DNA from: Nocardioides sp.
GTDB lineage: Bacteria; Actinomycetota; Actinomycetes; Propionibacteriales; Nocardioidaceae
NCBI RefSeq assembly: GCF_030019515.1
Contig: NZ_JASEEQ010000006.1
Span: forward strand, 1 to 64,000
DNA: 64,000 nt
Direction: 5' to 3'
This document shows, piece after piece, positions 7,553 through 15,923 of the stretch (positions are counted from its first letter, which is position 1; every line of letters starts with the position of its first letter). The position numbers were made by a program, and so were the translations under genes. A model generated the notes under the pieces. The model saw only the letters and a list, made by a program, of their open reading frames with translations, was not told where the DNA came from and ran no database searches.

Positions 7553-8671
7553 GTGCTGAGCGTCCGCGAGATCCCCGAGAGCGACCACCTGGCGCTCCTG
7601 CGCAGCCGCCGCTCGGCGAGCTTCCTCCAGACCCCGGCGTGGGGCCGGGTGAAGTCGGAGTGGCGCCGCGAGTCGATCGGCTGGTTCCGCGGGGAGGAGC
7701 TGGTCGGCGCCGCCCTGGTGCTCTACCGGCAGCTGCCCAAGGTCAAGCGGTTCCTGGCCTACCTGCCCGAGGGGCCGGTGATCGACTGGGCTGCCGACGA
7801 CCTGCGCGAGTGGCTCGAGCCGATGGCCGCCCACCTCGGCGCGCGCGGCGCGTTCGGCGTGCGGATGGGGCCGCCCGTGGTGACCCGTCGCTGGGACGCG
7901 GCGACGATCAAGGACGGGATCGCGGACGACGCCGTACGCCGCCTCGGCGACCTCGCGCCCACCGAGCGCAGCCGCGCCGGGGCCAAGGTGACCTCCCAGC
8001 TGATCGAGCTGGGCTGGCGCGCCCAGGCGGTCGAGGGCGGCTTCGCCGCCGGGCAGCCGCAGTACGTCTTCCAGATCCCGCTGGCCGGCCGCACCGAGGA
8101 GGACGTGCTCGCCGGCATGAACCAGCTGTGGCGGCGCAACATCAAGAAGGCCGCGAAGGAGGGGGTCGACGTCACCTCCACCGGCGTTCCCGGTGAGGAG
8201 CTCGCGGCGTTCCACGACCTCTACCTGCACACCGCCGAGCGCGACCACTTCACGCCGCGGCCGCTGTCCTACTTCCGCACGATGCTCGACGCGCTCGGCG
8301 CCGAGGACCCCGACCGGATCCGGATCTACAGCGCCCACCACGAGGGCACGCTGGTCGCCGCCACCATCGGCATCCGGGTCGGCGCCCACGCCTGGTACTC
8401 CTACGGCGCCTCCTCCACCGAGAAGCGCGAGGTCCGCGGCTCCAACGCGATCCAGTGGCAGATGATCCGCGACGCGATCGCGGCCGGGGCGGACGTCTAC
8501 GACCTGCGCGGCATCACCGACACGCTCGCCGCCGACGACCCGCACCTCGGGCTGATCCAGTTCAAGGTCGGCACCGGCGGCGAGGCCGTCGAGTACGTCG
8601 GCGAGTGGGACCTGCCGCTCAACCGCGCGCTCTACGCGGCGTTCGCGCTCTACCTGAAGCGCCGGGGGTGA
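7553..8671 (+). CDS. FemX/FemAB-type peptidoglycan bridge aminoacyltransferase
   Basis: The 372-residue protein has the two GNAT-like halves of the FemABX family, which transfer amino acids from tRNA to lipid-linked peptidoglycan precursors in the cytoplasm. Visible landmarks are SASFLQTPAWGRVKSEW near the N-terminus, MNQLWRRNIKKAAKEGV in the second half, and the closing motif YDLRGITDTL followed by GLIQFKVGTGG. The start at GTG 7553 is preferred because a TAGCGT box lies seven bases upstream. Seven bases after its stop begins an alanine racemase-like gene on the same strand, supporting a shared cell-wall role. The amino acid added cannot be read from the sequence. Confidence 0.88.
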   Translation: MLSVREIPESDHLALLRSRRSASFLQTPAWGRVKSEWRRESIGWFRGEELVGAALVLYRQLPKVKRFLAYLPEGPVIDWAADDLREWLEPMAAHLGARGAFGVRMGPPVVTRRWDAATIKDGIADDAVRRLGDLAPTERSRAGAKVTSQLIELGWRAQAVEGGFAAGQPQYVFQIPLAGRTEEDVLAGMNQLWRRNIKKAAKEGVDVTSTGVPGEELAAFHDLYLHTAERDHFTPRPLSYFRTMLDALGAEDPDRIRIYSAHHEGTLVAATIGIRVGAHAWYSYGASSTEKREVRGSNAIQWQMIRDAIAAGADVYDLRGITDTLAADDPHLGLIQFKVGTGGEAVEYVGEWDLPLNRALYAAFALYLKRRG

Positions 8672-8678
8672 CCGCGAC

Positions 8679-9749
8679 GTGAGCCTCACGCTGAGCGTCG
8701 ACGGCGAGCGCTGGCGCGCCCACCTGCGCACCGTCGCCGACGCGACTCCGGGGCTGGTCCCGGTCGCGAAGGGCAACGGCTACGGCTTCACGCTCGGTCG
8801 GCTGGCCCGCAAGACCCAGTGGCTGGCCGACCAGGGTCTCGGCGGCGACGTCCTGGCGGTCGGCACCTACGACGAGCTGTCGCACGTCGCAGACCGCTAC
8901 GACGGCGAGCTGCTGGTGCTCACGCCGTGGCGGCCCTTCGGCGCGGCGGTCGAGCTGGACCCGAAGCTCGCGGACCGGCTGATCCACACCGTCAGCCGGA
9001 CCGAGGACCTGGGCGCCCTGCTCACCCGCCAGCCCGACGCGCGGGTGGTCCTCGAGCGCACCACCAGCATGCTGCGCCACGGCATGACCGCGCGCGAGCT
9101 GTGGAGCACCCCGAGGATCCTCGCCGAGCACCCCCGCGCGCGGGTGCGCGGCGTCGCCCTGCACCTCCCGCTCGCGCACGGCGCGCACCTCTCGGAGGTG
9201 CAGCGGCTGATGAACGACGTCGTGGCGACCGAGCTCGCCCTGGACACCGTGTGGGTCAGCCACCTGGCGGCCGACGAGCTCGCGGTGCTGCGCTCGTCGT
9301 ACCCCGACTTCACGTTCCGCCCGCGCGTCGGCACCGACCTGTGGCTCGGCGACCGCGGAGCGCTCCGGGTCACCGCGACGGTGCTCGACGTGCATCGGGT
9401 CGAGCGCGGCGACGCGTTCGGCTACCGGCACCGCACGGCGCCCAAGGCCGGCCACATCCTGGTCGTGAGCGGCGGCACCGCCCACGGCATCGGCCTCGAG
9501 GCACCGACCGGCGACGCCAGCCTGAAGGCCCGCGCCGCCACGCTGGCCCGGGGCGGCCTCGACGCGGCCGGCTTCGTGCGCTCGCCGTTCTCGATCGACG
9601 GCAAGCTGCGGCTGTTCGCCGAGCCGCCGCACATGCAGGCCTCGATGCTGTTCCTGCCGCACGGCGCCCGGGTCCCGTCGGTCGGCGACGACGTCGACGT
9701 GCGGGTGCGCTACACCGCCACCGCGTTCGACCGCGTCGTCATCAGCTGA
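8679..9749 (+). CDS. alanine racemase-like protein (PLP fold type III)
   Basis: The 356-residue protein opens with VPVAKGNGYGF, a version of the KANAYGHG motif in which the Lys would bind pyridoxal phosphate in alanine racemases. A barrel-like set of strands follows, and a C-terminal beta domain ends with LPHGARVPSVGDDVDVRVR. The second catalytic Tyr of true racemases is not obvious to me, so racemase activity is uncertain. It is coupled to the FemX-like gene (GTG seven bases after the stop), so a role in making or handling a cell-wall amino acid is plausible. It may instead be a dedicated PLP-binding partner of the ligase. Confidence 0.75.
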   Translation: MSLTLSVDGERWRAHLRTVADATPGLVPVAKGNGYGFTLGRLARKTQWLADQGLGGDVLAVGTYDELSHVADRYDGELLVLTPWRPFGAAVELDPKLADRLIHTVSRTEDLGALLTRQPDARVVLERTTSMLRHGMTARELWSTPRILAEHPRARVRGVALHLPLAHGAHLSEVQRLMNDVVATELALDTVWVSHLAADELAVLRSSYPDFTFRPRVGTDLWLGDRGALRVTATVLDVHRVERGDAFGYRHRTAPKAGHILVVSGGTAHGIGLEAPTGDASLKARAATLARGGLDAAGFVRSPFSIDGKLRLFAEPPHMQASMLFLPHGARVPSVGDDVDVRVRYTATAFDRVVIS

Positions 9750-9765
9750 GCCCGCCGAGCGAGCC

Positions 9766-9855
9766 GCGAGTTTCGTCGGCCGGCCGACAAAGGTCGTGCC
9801 TGGACGATGCAGTTGCGTCGTCCAGGCTCGAGTTTCATCGGCCGGCCGATGAAAC
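9766..9855. repeat. cluster of two similar palindromes flanking a hairpin between convergent genes
   Basis: A near-palindrome centred on GTCGGCCGGCCGAC (9775-9788) is followed by a hairpin with a 9-base stem, CCTGGACGA against TCGTCCAGG (9799-9826), and then by a perfect 24-base palindrome (9832-9855) whose core is CATCGGCCGGCCGATG. Both palindromes begin with a similar GAGTTTCRTCGGCCGG. The last overlaps the stop codon of the GT87 gene. It may act as a bidirectional terminator or be a REPIN-like element. Confidence 0.7.
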
Positions 9856-11337
9856 TGGCAGCCCGGCCGAACCGGGCACCGGCGGACCGACCACCGGCCG
9901 GTACGACGTCGCCCGGACCGGGTCGTGCCGCGGGAGCCAGATGTCGCGGACCACCATCGCGACCAGGTAGAGCTCGGCGACCAGGCGGACCAGGATCGCG
10001 ACCCAGTAGAAGCCGGCGTCCCCGCCGGACGCCGGCGCGAGGAAGCCGCCGAGGTACCACCACACGGCGGCGAAGTAGAGGATCTCACCGGCCTGCCAGA
10101 TCAGCAGGTCGCGCCAGCGCGGCCGGGCCAGCACCGCGAGCGGCAGCAGCCACAGGACGTACTGCGGCGAGTAGACCTTGTTGACCAGCAGGAACCCCGC
10201 CACCACCAGGAGGCCCAGCTGCGCCAGCCGCGGCGTCGACGGCGCGGCCAGCCCGAGCAGCAGCACGCCGACGCACCACAGCCCGAAGAACAGCCAGGAC
10301 CCCACGTTGATCGTGTGCGGGTCGAACGCGAACGGGTCGCCGGTCCTGTCCAGCGCCTGCTGGACGACCAGCCAGATCGAGCCGAGGTCGGCGCCGCGCT
10401 CGGAGTTGAAGGACCAGAAGACCTTCCACTGGTCCGGGCCGGAGAGGTACGCCGGCAGGTTCGCCAGCACCCAGGCGCCGGCCGCCCCGAGGCTGGCGTG
10501 GACGAGCGCGCGCGGCCGCCGCTGGCGCACGCAGATCACCAGGAGCCCACCGAGCAGGAAGAGCGGATACAGCTTGACCGCCGTGCCCAGGCCGATCAGC
10601 ACGCCGGTGAGCACCGGCCGGTCGCGGGCCCAGGCCCACAGGGCCCCCGCGACCAGGACCACCGCGAGCAGGTCCCAGTTCACCAGCCCGGTCAGCAGCA
10701 GGGCCGGCGAGAGCGCGAAGGCGGCGGCGTCCCACGGTCGGCGCGGGGTCACCCCCGCCAGCAGCCAGGCGGCGAGCAGGGTCAGCACCGCGAAGCCGAG
10801 GGCGTTGACGACCACGAAGATCCGCATCTCCCGGTGCACCTCGGGCCGCGCCGACATGTCACCGACCGACTGGCCGTAGCGCGGCGAGAGGTCCGGCGAG
10901 CCGTTGAGCCAGTGCGTGACGTAGGCGGCGCCCCAGGCCCAGTACGAGATGCCGACGGGGTACTCCATGACCTCGTAGCGGGCGCGCACCTGCGCGTCGT
11001 CGCTGTAGGGCCAGTTCAGCTCCGCGAACCCGCGCCCGGTGTAGAGGTAGGGCAGGTCGGAGTAGCACATGTGCGTGTAGCGGGCCTGCCCGTCCTGCCA
11101 CGTGTCCTGGTAGCAGCTGCTCTTCTGCACCATGCCGAGCGCCAGCACGATCGCGGTCAGGGCGAGCAGCACCCGCACCGGGGTCCACCACGGGTGCCGC
11201 CCGGCACGGGTCCCGACCGGTCCCCCGATCCGCTCGCTCAGGACGGCGGCCACCGGGTCGTCGTTCGTGGGATGGACCCGGTCCGACCCCGCCCCGCGCC
11301 CCACCCCGCGCCCCACCCCGTGCCCGGCCTGCGGCAT
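9835..11337 (-). CDS. GT87-family (DUF2029) polyprenyl-phosphate-dependent mannosyltransferase-like membrane protein
   Basis: The 500-residue protein contains roughly ten hydrophobic segments, beginning near VRVLLALTAIVLALGMV, and an external-type loop with paired Cys residues (SSCYQDTW, THMCYSD). Motifs such as YPLFLLGGLLVI and NKVYSPQYVLWLLP are typical of GT87 (DUF2029) enzymes, which add mannose from polyprenyl-phosphate-mannose to envelope glycolipids. ATG at 11337 lies ten bases after the penicillin-binding protein stop, implying cotranscription. The C-terminus runs into the palindrome cluster. The acceptor is unknown. Confidence 0.8.
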   Translation of the reverse strand: MPQAGHGVGRGVGRGAGSDRVHPTNDDPVAAVLSERIGGPVGTRAGRHPWWTPVRVLLALTAIVLALGMVQKSSCYQDTWQDGQARYTHMCYSDLPYLYTGRGFAELNWPYSDDAQVRARYEVMEYPVGISYWAWGAAYVTHWLNGSPDLSPRYGQSVGDMSARPEVHREMRIFVVVNALGFAVLTLLAAWLLAGVTPRRPWDAAAFALSPALLLTGLVNWDLLAVVLVAGALWAWARDRPVLTGVLIGLGTAVKLYPLFLLGGLLVICVRQRRPRALVHASLGAAGAWVLANLPAYLSGPDQWKVFWSFNSERGADLGSIWLVVQQALDRTGDPFAFDPHTINVGSWLFFGLWCVGVLLLGLAAPSTPRLAQLGLLVVAGFLLVNKVYSPQYVLWLLPLAVLARPRWRDLLIWQAGEILYFAAVWWYLGGFLAPASGGDAGFYWVAILVRLVAELYLVAMVVRDIWLPRHDPVRATSYRPVVGPPVPGSAGLPVSSAGR

Positions 11338-11347
11338 CGGCCGTGCC

Positions 11348-13693
11348 TCAGCCGCGCCGCAGTCGGCGCCCGCGGCCGGGACCGCTCGGCGAGGCGCCCC
11401 CGCTCGGCGGCGTGCTCGCGCTGTCCGACGACGACGGCGAGTTCGACGGCGAGCCGCACCCGAGCAGCCCGCAGCTGTCGCTCGGCGACCCGGTCGGGGT
11501 CGGGGTCTCGGTCGGCGTCGGCGTCGTGGACTCGGACGGGGTGTTCGTCGGCGTCTCGCTCGGCTTCGGGGTCTTGGTCGGCTTCGGCGGCGGCGTGTAC
11601 GGCTCGTGCCCGTCGGCCGGCGCCTCGCCGTCGACGTTGGCCGGCTCCGGGAAGGTCTCTACGTCGGTGCCCTCGAGGGCGCGGCTCATCACGGCGGTCC
11701 AGGTGCGGGTCGGGTACTCCGCACCGAAGTACGACGGCAGCCAGCCGTTGAGCGCGTTGTCGCCGTCGCCGCGGACGTACATGACGGCCGTCGCGAGCTG
11801 CGGCGTGTACCCGACGAACCACGACGAGGAGACGTCGCCGTCGTCGTTGGTCGCCGTACCGGTCTTGCCGGCCGCCGGTCGGCCCAGGGCCAGCGCGTTG
11901 CGACCGGTGCCGTTCGCGACCACCTGCTGCAGGGCGTAGGAGGTGTCGGCGGCGACGTCCTCGCCGGTCGCCTTCTCCCCGGCCGCCGTCTCCACGTCGA
12001 CGCCGTCGGCGAAGTCATCGAACGCCGGGGTGGTGTGCTGCTTGTAGGAGTAGAGCACCTCACCCTTGCGGCTCACGATCTTGTCGATCACGTGCACGTC
12101 GGCGCGCTCGCCGCCGTTCGCGATCGTCGCGTAGGCGTTGGCCATGTTGATCGGGCTGATCCGCGCCTTGCCGAGGGTGACCAGCGCGTCCGGCTCGAGG
12201 TCGATGCTCTTGTCGGGGATCCCGGGGTACTTGTTCGTCGGGTCGGCCGGCGGGATGCCGGCCTTGTTCGCGGTCTCGACGATCTTCGCCGGCCCGTCGG
12301 GGATCGAGCTGGACATGTCGACGAACGCGGTGTTGATGGACTGCTCGGTCGCGTAGGTCAGGCTGACCTTGTCGCCGTAGTCGTTGCCGTCGCCGGGACC
12401 CTCGTTGACCACGTCGAGCCCGTCCGGGAAGACGTACGGCGAGTTGCCGTCGAAGGTGTCCTTGAGCGAGTAGCCGTTCTCCAGGGCCGTCGCGACGGTG
12501 ATCGGCTTGATCGTCGAGCCGACCATCCCGCCGGTGGCCGCCCAGTTGATCTGGGAGTCCAGGAAGTCCTGGCCGCCGTAGAACCCGCGCAGCGCGCCGG
12601 TGCCGGGCTCCACGCTCGCGACGCCGATGTGCAGCTCCTTGTCCTTGAAGCCCTCGGGCCGCTGCTCGAGCACCCCGGCCTTGGCGGCGTCCATGGCCTT
12701 CTCGGTGAAGGTCGTGGTGATCCGGTAGCCCTGGCTGTCGATCTGCTCGTCGGAGTAGCCGAGCTCGTGCAGCTCGTCGCGCACCAGCTTGAGCATGTGG
12801 CCGCGCTGCTCGCCGTACTTGCTCTCGGCCTCGATCTCCGGGAACTTCGGCAGCGACTTCTCGGCCTTGTCCGCCTGCTCGGCGGTGATGTTGCCGGCCG
12901 AGGCCATCCCGCCGAGGACGTAGTCGTAGCGCTCCTTGAGCGCCCGCTTGTTGTCCTTGCCGTTGGCGGGGTCGAAGTGGGACGGGTTGTTCAGGACGCT
13001 CGCGAGGACCGCCGACTCCTTCAGGGAGAGGTCCTTCGCGTCCTTGTCGAAGAACGCGCGGGAGGCCGCCTGCACGCCGTACGCGCCGCGCCCGAAGTAG
13101 ATCGTGTTGAGGTAGCCCTCGAGGATCTCGGACTTGCTCTTCGTGCGCTGGATCTTCAGCGACAGGATCGCCTCCTTCACCTTGCGGGTGTAGGAGCGCT
13201 CCTGGTTGAGGTAGAGGATCTTCACGTACTGCTGGGTGATCGTCGACGCGCCCTGGGTCGAGTTGCCCTGCGCGTTGCTGAAGGCCGCCCGCAGGATGCC
13301 CTTCGGGTCGATGCCCTGGTCGGTCCAGAACGACCGGTTCTCGGCGGCGACGACCGCGTCCTGGAGGGTCTGCGGCATCTCCTTGAGCGGGATCGACTCC
13401 CGGTTCTGGGTCGCGAAGTTGCCGACCTGGTCCTTGCCGTCCGCGTAGTAGACGAACGACGTCTGCGCCTCGAAGTCGGCGTTGGGGTCCGGGATGTCGA
13501 TGGTCTTGTAGAGGAAGACGAACCCGGCGACGGCGAGCAGGAGGCACACCAGGCCGACGATCGAGCCCCACTTCGCGACCCGCAGCACCTGCTGCTTGCG
13601 GGTACGGGGACCCTGGGGCTTGGCGCCCGGCTTGCCTGGCTTGGAGGCGCTCGTCTTGCTGGCGGGGCCCGCGGCCCTGCGCTTACCACTCAC
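11348..13693 (-). CDS. class A penicillin-binding protein (bifunctional transglycosylase/transpeptidase)
   Basis: The 781-residue protein has a basic cytoplasmic tail, one membrane anchor (about residues 43-62), a GT51 transglycosylase domain (VVAAENRSFWTDQGIDPKG, TITQQYVK) and a penicillin-binding domain. The transpeptidase motifs are S393-T-I-K (nucleophile), SIN in TEQSINTAF, and KTG in AGKTGTA. A Pro/Thr/Ser-rich tail of about 100 residues with Cys-containing CGLLGCG follows. The GTG at 13693 has GGAG upstream and gives a sensible N-terminus. It polymerises and cross-links peptidoglycan on the outer face of the membrane. The GT87 gene follows it directly. Confidence 0.92.
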   Translation of the reverse strand: MSGKRRAAGPASKTSASKPGKPGAKPQGPRTRKQQVLRVAKWGSIVGLVCLLLAVAGFVFLYKTIDIPDPNADFEAQTSFVYYADGKDQVGNFATQNRESIPLKEMPQTLQDAVVAAENRSFWTDQGIDPKGILRAAFSNAQGNSTQGASTITQQYVKILYLNQERSYTRKVKEAILSLKIQRTKSKSEILEGYLNTIYFGRGAYGVQAASRAFFDKDAKDLSLKESAVLASVLNNPSHFDPANGKDNKRALKERYDYVLGGMASAGNITAEQADKAEKSLPKFPEIEAESKYGEQRGHMLKLVRDELHELGYSDEQIDSQGYRITTTFTEKAMDAAKAGVLEQRPEGFKDKELHIGVASVEPGTGALRGFYGGQDFLDSQINWAATGGMVGSTIKPITVATALENGYSLKDTFDGNSPYVFPDGLDVVNEGPGDGNDYGDKVSLTYATEQSINTAFVDMSSSIPDGPAKIVETANKAGIPPADPTNKYPGIPDKSIDLEPDALVTLGKARISPINMANAYATIANGGERADVHVIDKIVSRKGEVLYSYKQHTTPAFDDFADGVDVETAAGEKATGEDVAADTSYALQQVVANGTGRNALALGRPAAGKTGTATNDDGDVSSSWFVGYTPQLATAVMYVRGDGDNALNGWLPSYFGAEYPTRTWTAVMSRALEGTDVETFPEPANVDGEAPADGHEPYTPPPKPTKTPKPSETPTNTPSESTTPTPTETPTPTGSPSDSCGLLGCGSPSNSPSSSDSASTPPSGGASPSGPGRGRRLRRG

Positions 13694-13818
13694 AGTCGTT
13701 GGCTCCGCTGGTCGACGTCGAGATCCTCGTCAGGGTACGGGGATGGGGTGCACGCGCCCAAGACGTCGCCGGGCGGGGAGTGAGCGAGGTCTCAGGCACG
13801 CGCCGTACCGATTGCGGA

Positions 13819-13848
13819 TTCGCAACGGACGGATATATCGCTACGATA
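13819..13848 (+). promoter_or_regulatory. promoter and likely operator of the PadR gene
   Basis: TTCGCA (13819-13824), a 17-base spacer and TACGAT (13842-13847) precede the ATG at 13855 by seven bases, giving a leaderless transcript. The inverted repeat TATCG-CTA-CGATA (13836-13848) covers the -10 box and is a natural autoregulatory site for the PadR protein. Confidence 0.5.
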
Positions 13849-13854
13849 GGTCGC

Positions 13855-14517
13855 ATGGCACGTCGGGCAGAGACCATCGAGCTGGCAGTCCTCGGGCTGC
13901 TGCACGAGGGTCCGATGCACGGCTACGAGCTCCGCAAGCGGCTCAACCTCATGCTCGGATGGGGTCGGGTCCTCTCCTACGGATCGCTCTACCCCACCTT
14001 GAAGAAGATGCTGCGCGGCGCCCTCATCGAGGAGGCCGCGACGACGGTCGCGCCGGTCACCCGCCGGCCCCGGATCGTCTACCAGCTCACCGAGTCCGGG
14101 CAGCGTGAGTTCGAGCGACTGATGACCGAGGTCGGCCCTACCGCGTGGGAGGACGACAACTTCGACATCCGGTTCGCGTTCTTCAGCCGCACCGACATGG
14201 AGATCCGGCTGCGGGTCCTGGAAGGCCGGCGGACCCGGCTCCAGGAGCGTCTCGACCGGGTGCAGACCCAGCTGTCGATGACGCAGAAGGAGGTCGACCG
14301 GTACGCCATCGAGCTCCAGCGCCACGGCGTCGAGTCGGTCGAGCGCGAGGTCCGCTGGCTCTCGGACCTGATCAATGCCGAGCGCAGCGGCGAGCACGAC
14401 AGCAGCACCATCTCCAGCACCACCTCCAGCAGCAACAGCGGCGGCGCCCTGCCCGCCGCTCCCACCGCGGCAGCACCGGCCGCGGTGCAGCCCCCCGAGG
14501 TCAGCGGCCAGAAGTAG
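13855..14517 (+). CDS. PadR family transcriptional regulator
   Basis: The 220-residue protein starts with a winged-helix PadR domain: ELAVLGLLHEGPMHGYELRK, then SYGSLYPTLKKMLRGALIEE and the wing RPRIVYQLTESGQREF. A coiled-coil C-terminal part (RRTRLQERLDRVQTQLSMTQKEV) would support dimerisation, followed by a low-complexity Ser/Ala/Pro tail. No RBS precedes the ATG at 13855; the -10 box is seven bases away, so translation is probably leaderless. The gene lies upstream of and codirectional with ino1, a pairing common in actinobacteria where the regulator may control inositol synthesis; that link is inference. Confidence 0.88.
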   Translation: MARRAETIELAVLGLLHEGPMHGYELRKRLNLMLGWGRVLSYGSLYPTLKKMLRGALIEEAATTVAPVTRRPRIVYQLTESGQREFERLMTEVGPTAWEDDNFDIRFAFFSRTDMEIRLRVLEGRRTRLQERLDRVQTQLSMTQKEVDRYAIELQRHGVESVEREVRWLSDLINAERSGEHDSSTISSTTSSSNSGGALPAAPTAAAPAAVQPPEVSGQK

Positions 14518-14577
14518 CGCCTCGCCTCAGACGATCAGTCCGGCCACCGTGGACGGACGACGGAAAGGAACAGCCCG

Positions 14578-15663
14578 ATGGGTTCGGTTCGAGTAGCAAT
14601 CGTGGGAGTGGGCAACTGCGCCTCCTCCCTGGTCCAGGGTGTGCACTACTACCAGGACGCCGACCCGACGGGAACGGTGCCCGGGCTGATGCACGTGACC
14701 TTCGGCGACTACCACGTCAACGACGTGGAGTTCGTCGCGGCGTTCGACGTCGACGACAAGAAGGTCGGCAAGGACCTCTCCGAGGCGATCAACGCCTCCG
14801 AGAACAACACCATCAAGATCGCCGATGTCCCCACGCTCGGCATCGACGTCCAGCGCGGCCACACCCTCGACGGCCTCGGCAAGTACTACCGCCTGACCAT
14901 CGAGGAGTCGGCGGCCGAGCCGGTCGACATCGTCCGGGTGCTCAAGGAGACCCAGGCGGACGTGCTCGTCTCCTACCTGCCGGTGGGCTCCGAGGAGGCC
15001 GACAAGTTCTACGCCCAGTGCGCGATCGACGCCGGCGTGGCCTTCGTCAACGCTCTTCCCGTCTTCATCGCCTCCGACCCGGTCTGGGCCAAGAAGTTCG
15101 AGGACGCCGGCGTCCCGATCGTCGGTGACGACATCAAGTCGCAGGTCGGCGCCACCATCACCCACCGCGTGATCGCGAAGCTCTTCGAGGACCGCGGCGT
15201 GGCGCTGGACCGCACCTACCAGCTCAACGTCGGCGGCAACATGGACTTCAAGAACATGCTCGAGCGCGAGCGCCTGGAGTCCAAGAAGGTCTCCAAGACC
15301 CAGTCCGTCACCTCCAACCTCAAGGGCGAGCTGGCGAACAAGACCTCCGACCGCAACGTGCACATCGGCCCGTCGGACTACGTCCAGTGGCTCGACGACC
15401 GCAAGTGGGCCTACGTCCGCCTCGAGGGGCGCGCGTTCGGCGACGTGCCGCTGAACATGGAGTACAAGCTCGAGGTCTGGGACTCCCCGAACTCGGCCGG
15501 CATCATCATCGACGCGATCCGCGCCGCGAAGATCGCCAAGGACCGCGGCCTCGGCGGCCCGATCATCTCGGCCTCGTCGTACCTGATGAAGTCCCCGCCG
15601 GTGCAGCTCCCCGACGACGAGGGTCGGCGCCGCGTCGAGGCCTTCATCAAGGGCGAGGAGTGA
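14578..15663 (+). CDS. ino1: myo-inositol-1-phosphate synthase
   Basis: The 361-residue protein converts glucose-6-phosphate to inositol-1-phosphate with NAD, feeding phosphatidylinositol and mycothiol synthesis in actinobacteria. The N-terminal Rossmann loop is clear ([16 protein letters not shown]), and the family motifs [38 protein letters not shown] and [16 protein letters not shown] are all present. Length matches the short actinobacterial form. The ATG at 14578 has an AGGA ribosome binding site (GGAAAGGAA). A perfect 24-base-pair hairpin 48 bases after the stop is a likely terminator. Confidence 0.95.
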   Translation: MGSVRVAIVGVGNCASSLVQGVHYYQDADPTGTVPGLMHVTFGDYHVNDVEFVAAFDVDDKKVGKDLSEAINASENNTIKIADVPTLGIDVQRGHTLDGLGKYYRLTIEESAAEPVDIVRVLKETQADVLVSYLPVGSEEADKFYAQCAIDAGVAFVNALPVFIASDPVWAKKFEDAGVPIVGDDIKSQVGATITHRVIAKLFEDRGVALDRTYQLNVGGNMDFKNMLERERLESKKVSKTQSVTSNLKGELANKTSDRNVHIGPSDYVQWLDDRKWAYVRLEGRAFGDVPLNMEYKLEVWDSPNSAGIIIDAIRAAKIAKDRGLGGPIISASSYLMKSPPVQLPDDEGRRRVEAFIKGEE

Positions 15664-15710
15664 CCTCACCCCTCGAACCTGCCTGAGGTGGTCCTCCGCT
15701 GACGCGGAGA

Positions 15711-15775
15711 CCGTCGAGAGACGCGAAGTGGCTGTCGGGACCCGGTCCTGGCAGCCACTTCGCGTCTCTCGACGG
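15711..15775. repeat. hairpin element, copy A: perfect 24-base arms with a 17-base loop
   Basis: Arms 15711-15734 and 15752-15775 are exact reverse complements. The left arm begins CCGTCGAGAGACGCG and ends AAGTGGCTG. The 17-base loop is itself partly self-complementary. Copies B and C (20017-20079, 21132-21196) share both arm sequence and loop length. The position after ino1 fits transcription termination, but there is no T tract. Confidence 0.9.
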
Positions 15776-15923
15776 GGGATCAGCCGCCACCGGTCCAGAC
15801 CGTTCGGCCCGGATCAGGCAGGAGCGGACGCAGATGCGGGGACCGCCATAACCAGGCGGAACGGCGCGTCGTTGGGGTGGCACCGCGTCGCCTCCCGCGA
15901 CCCCTCCCGAGATTGCGTCCACC

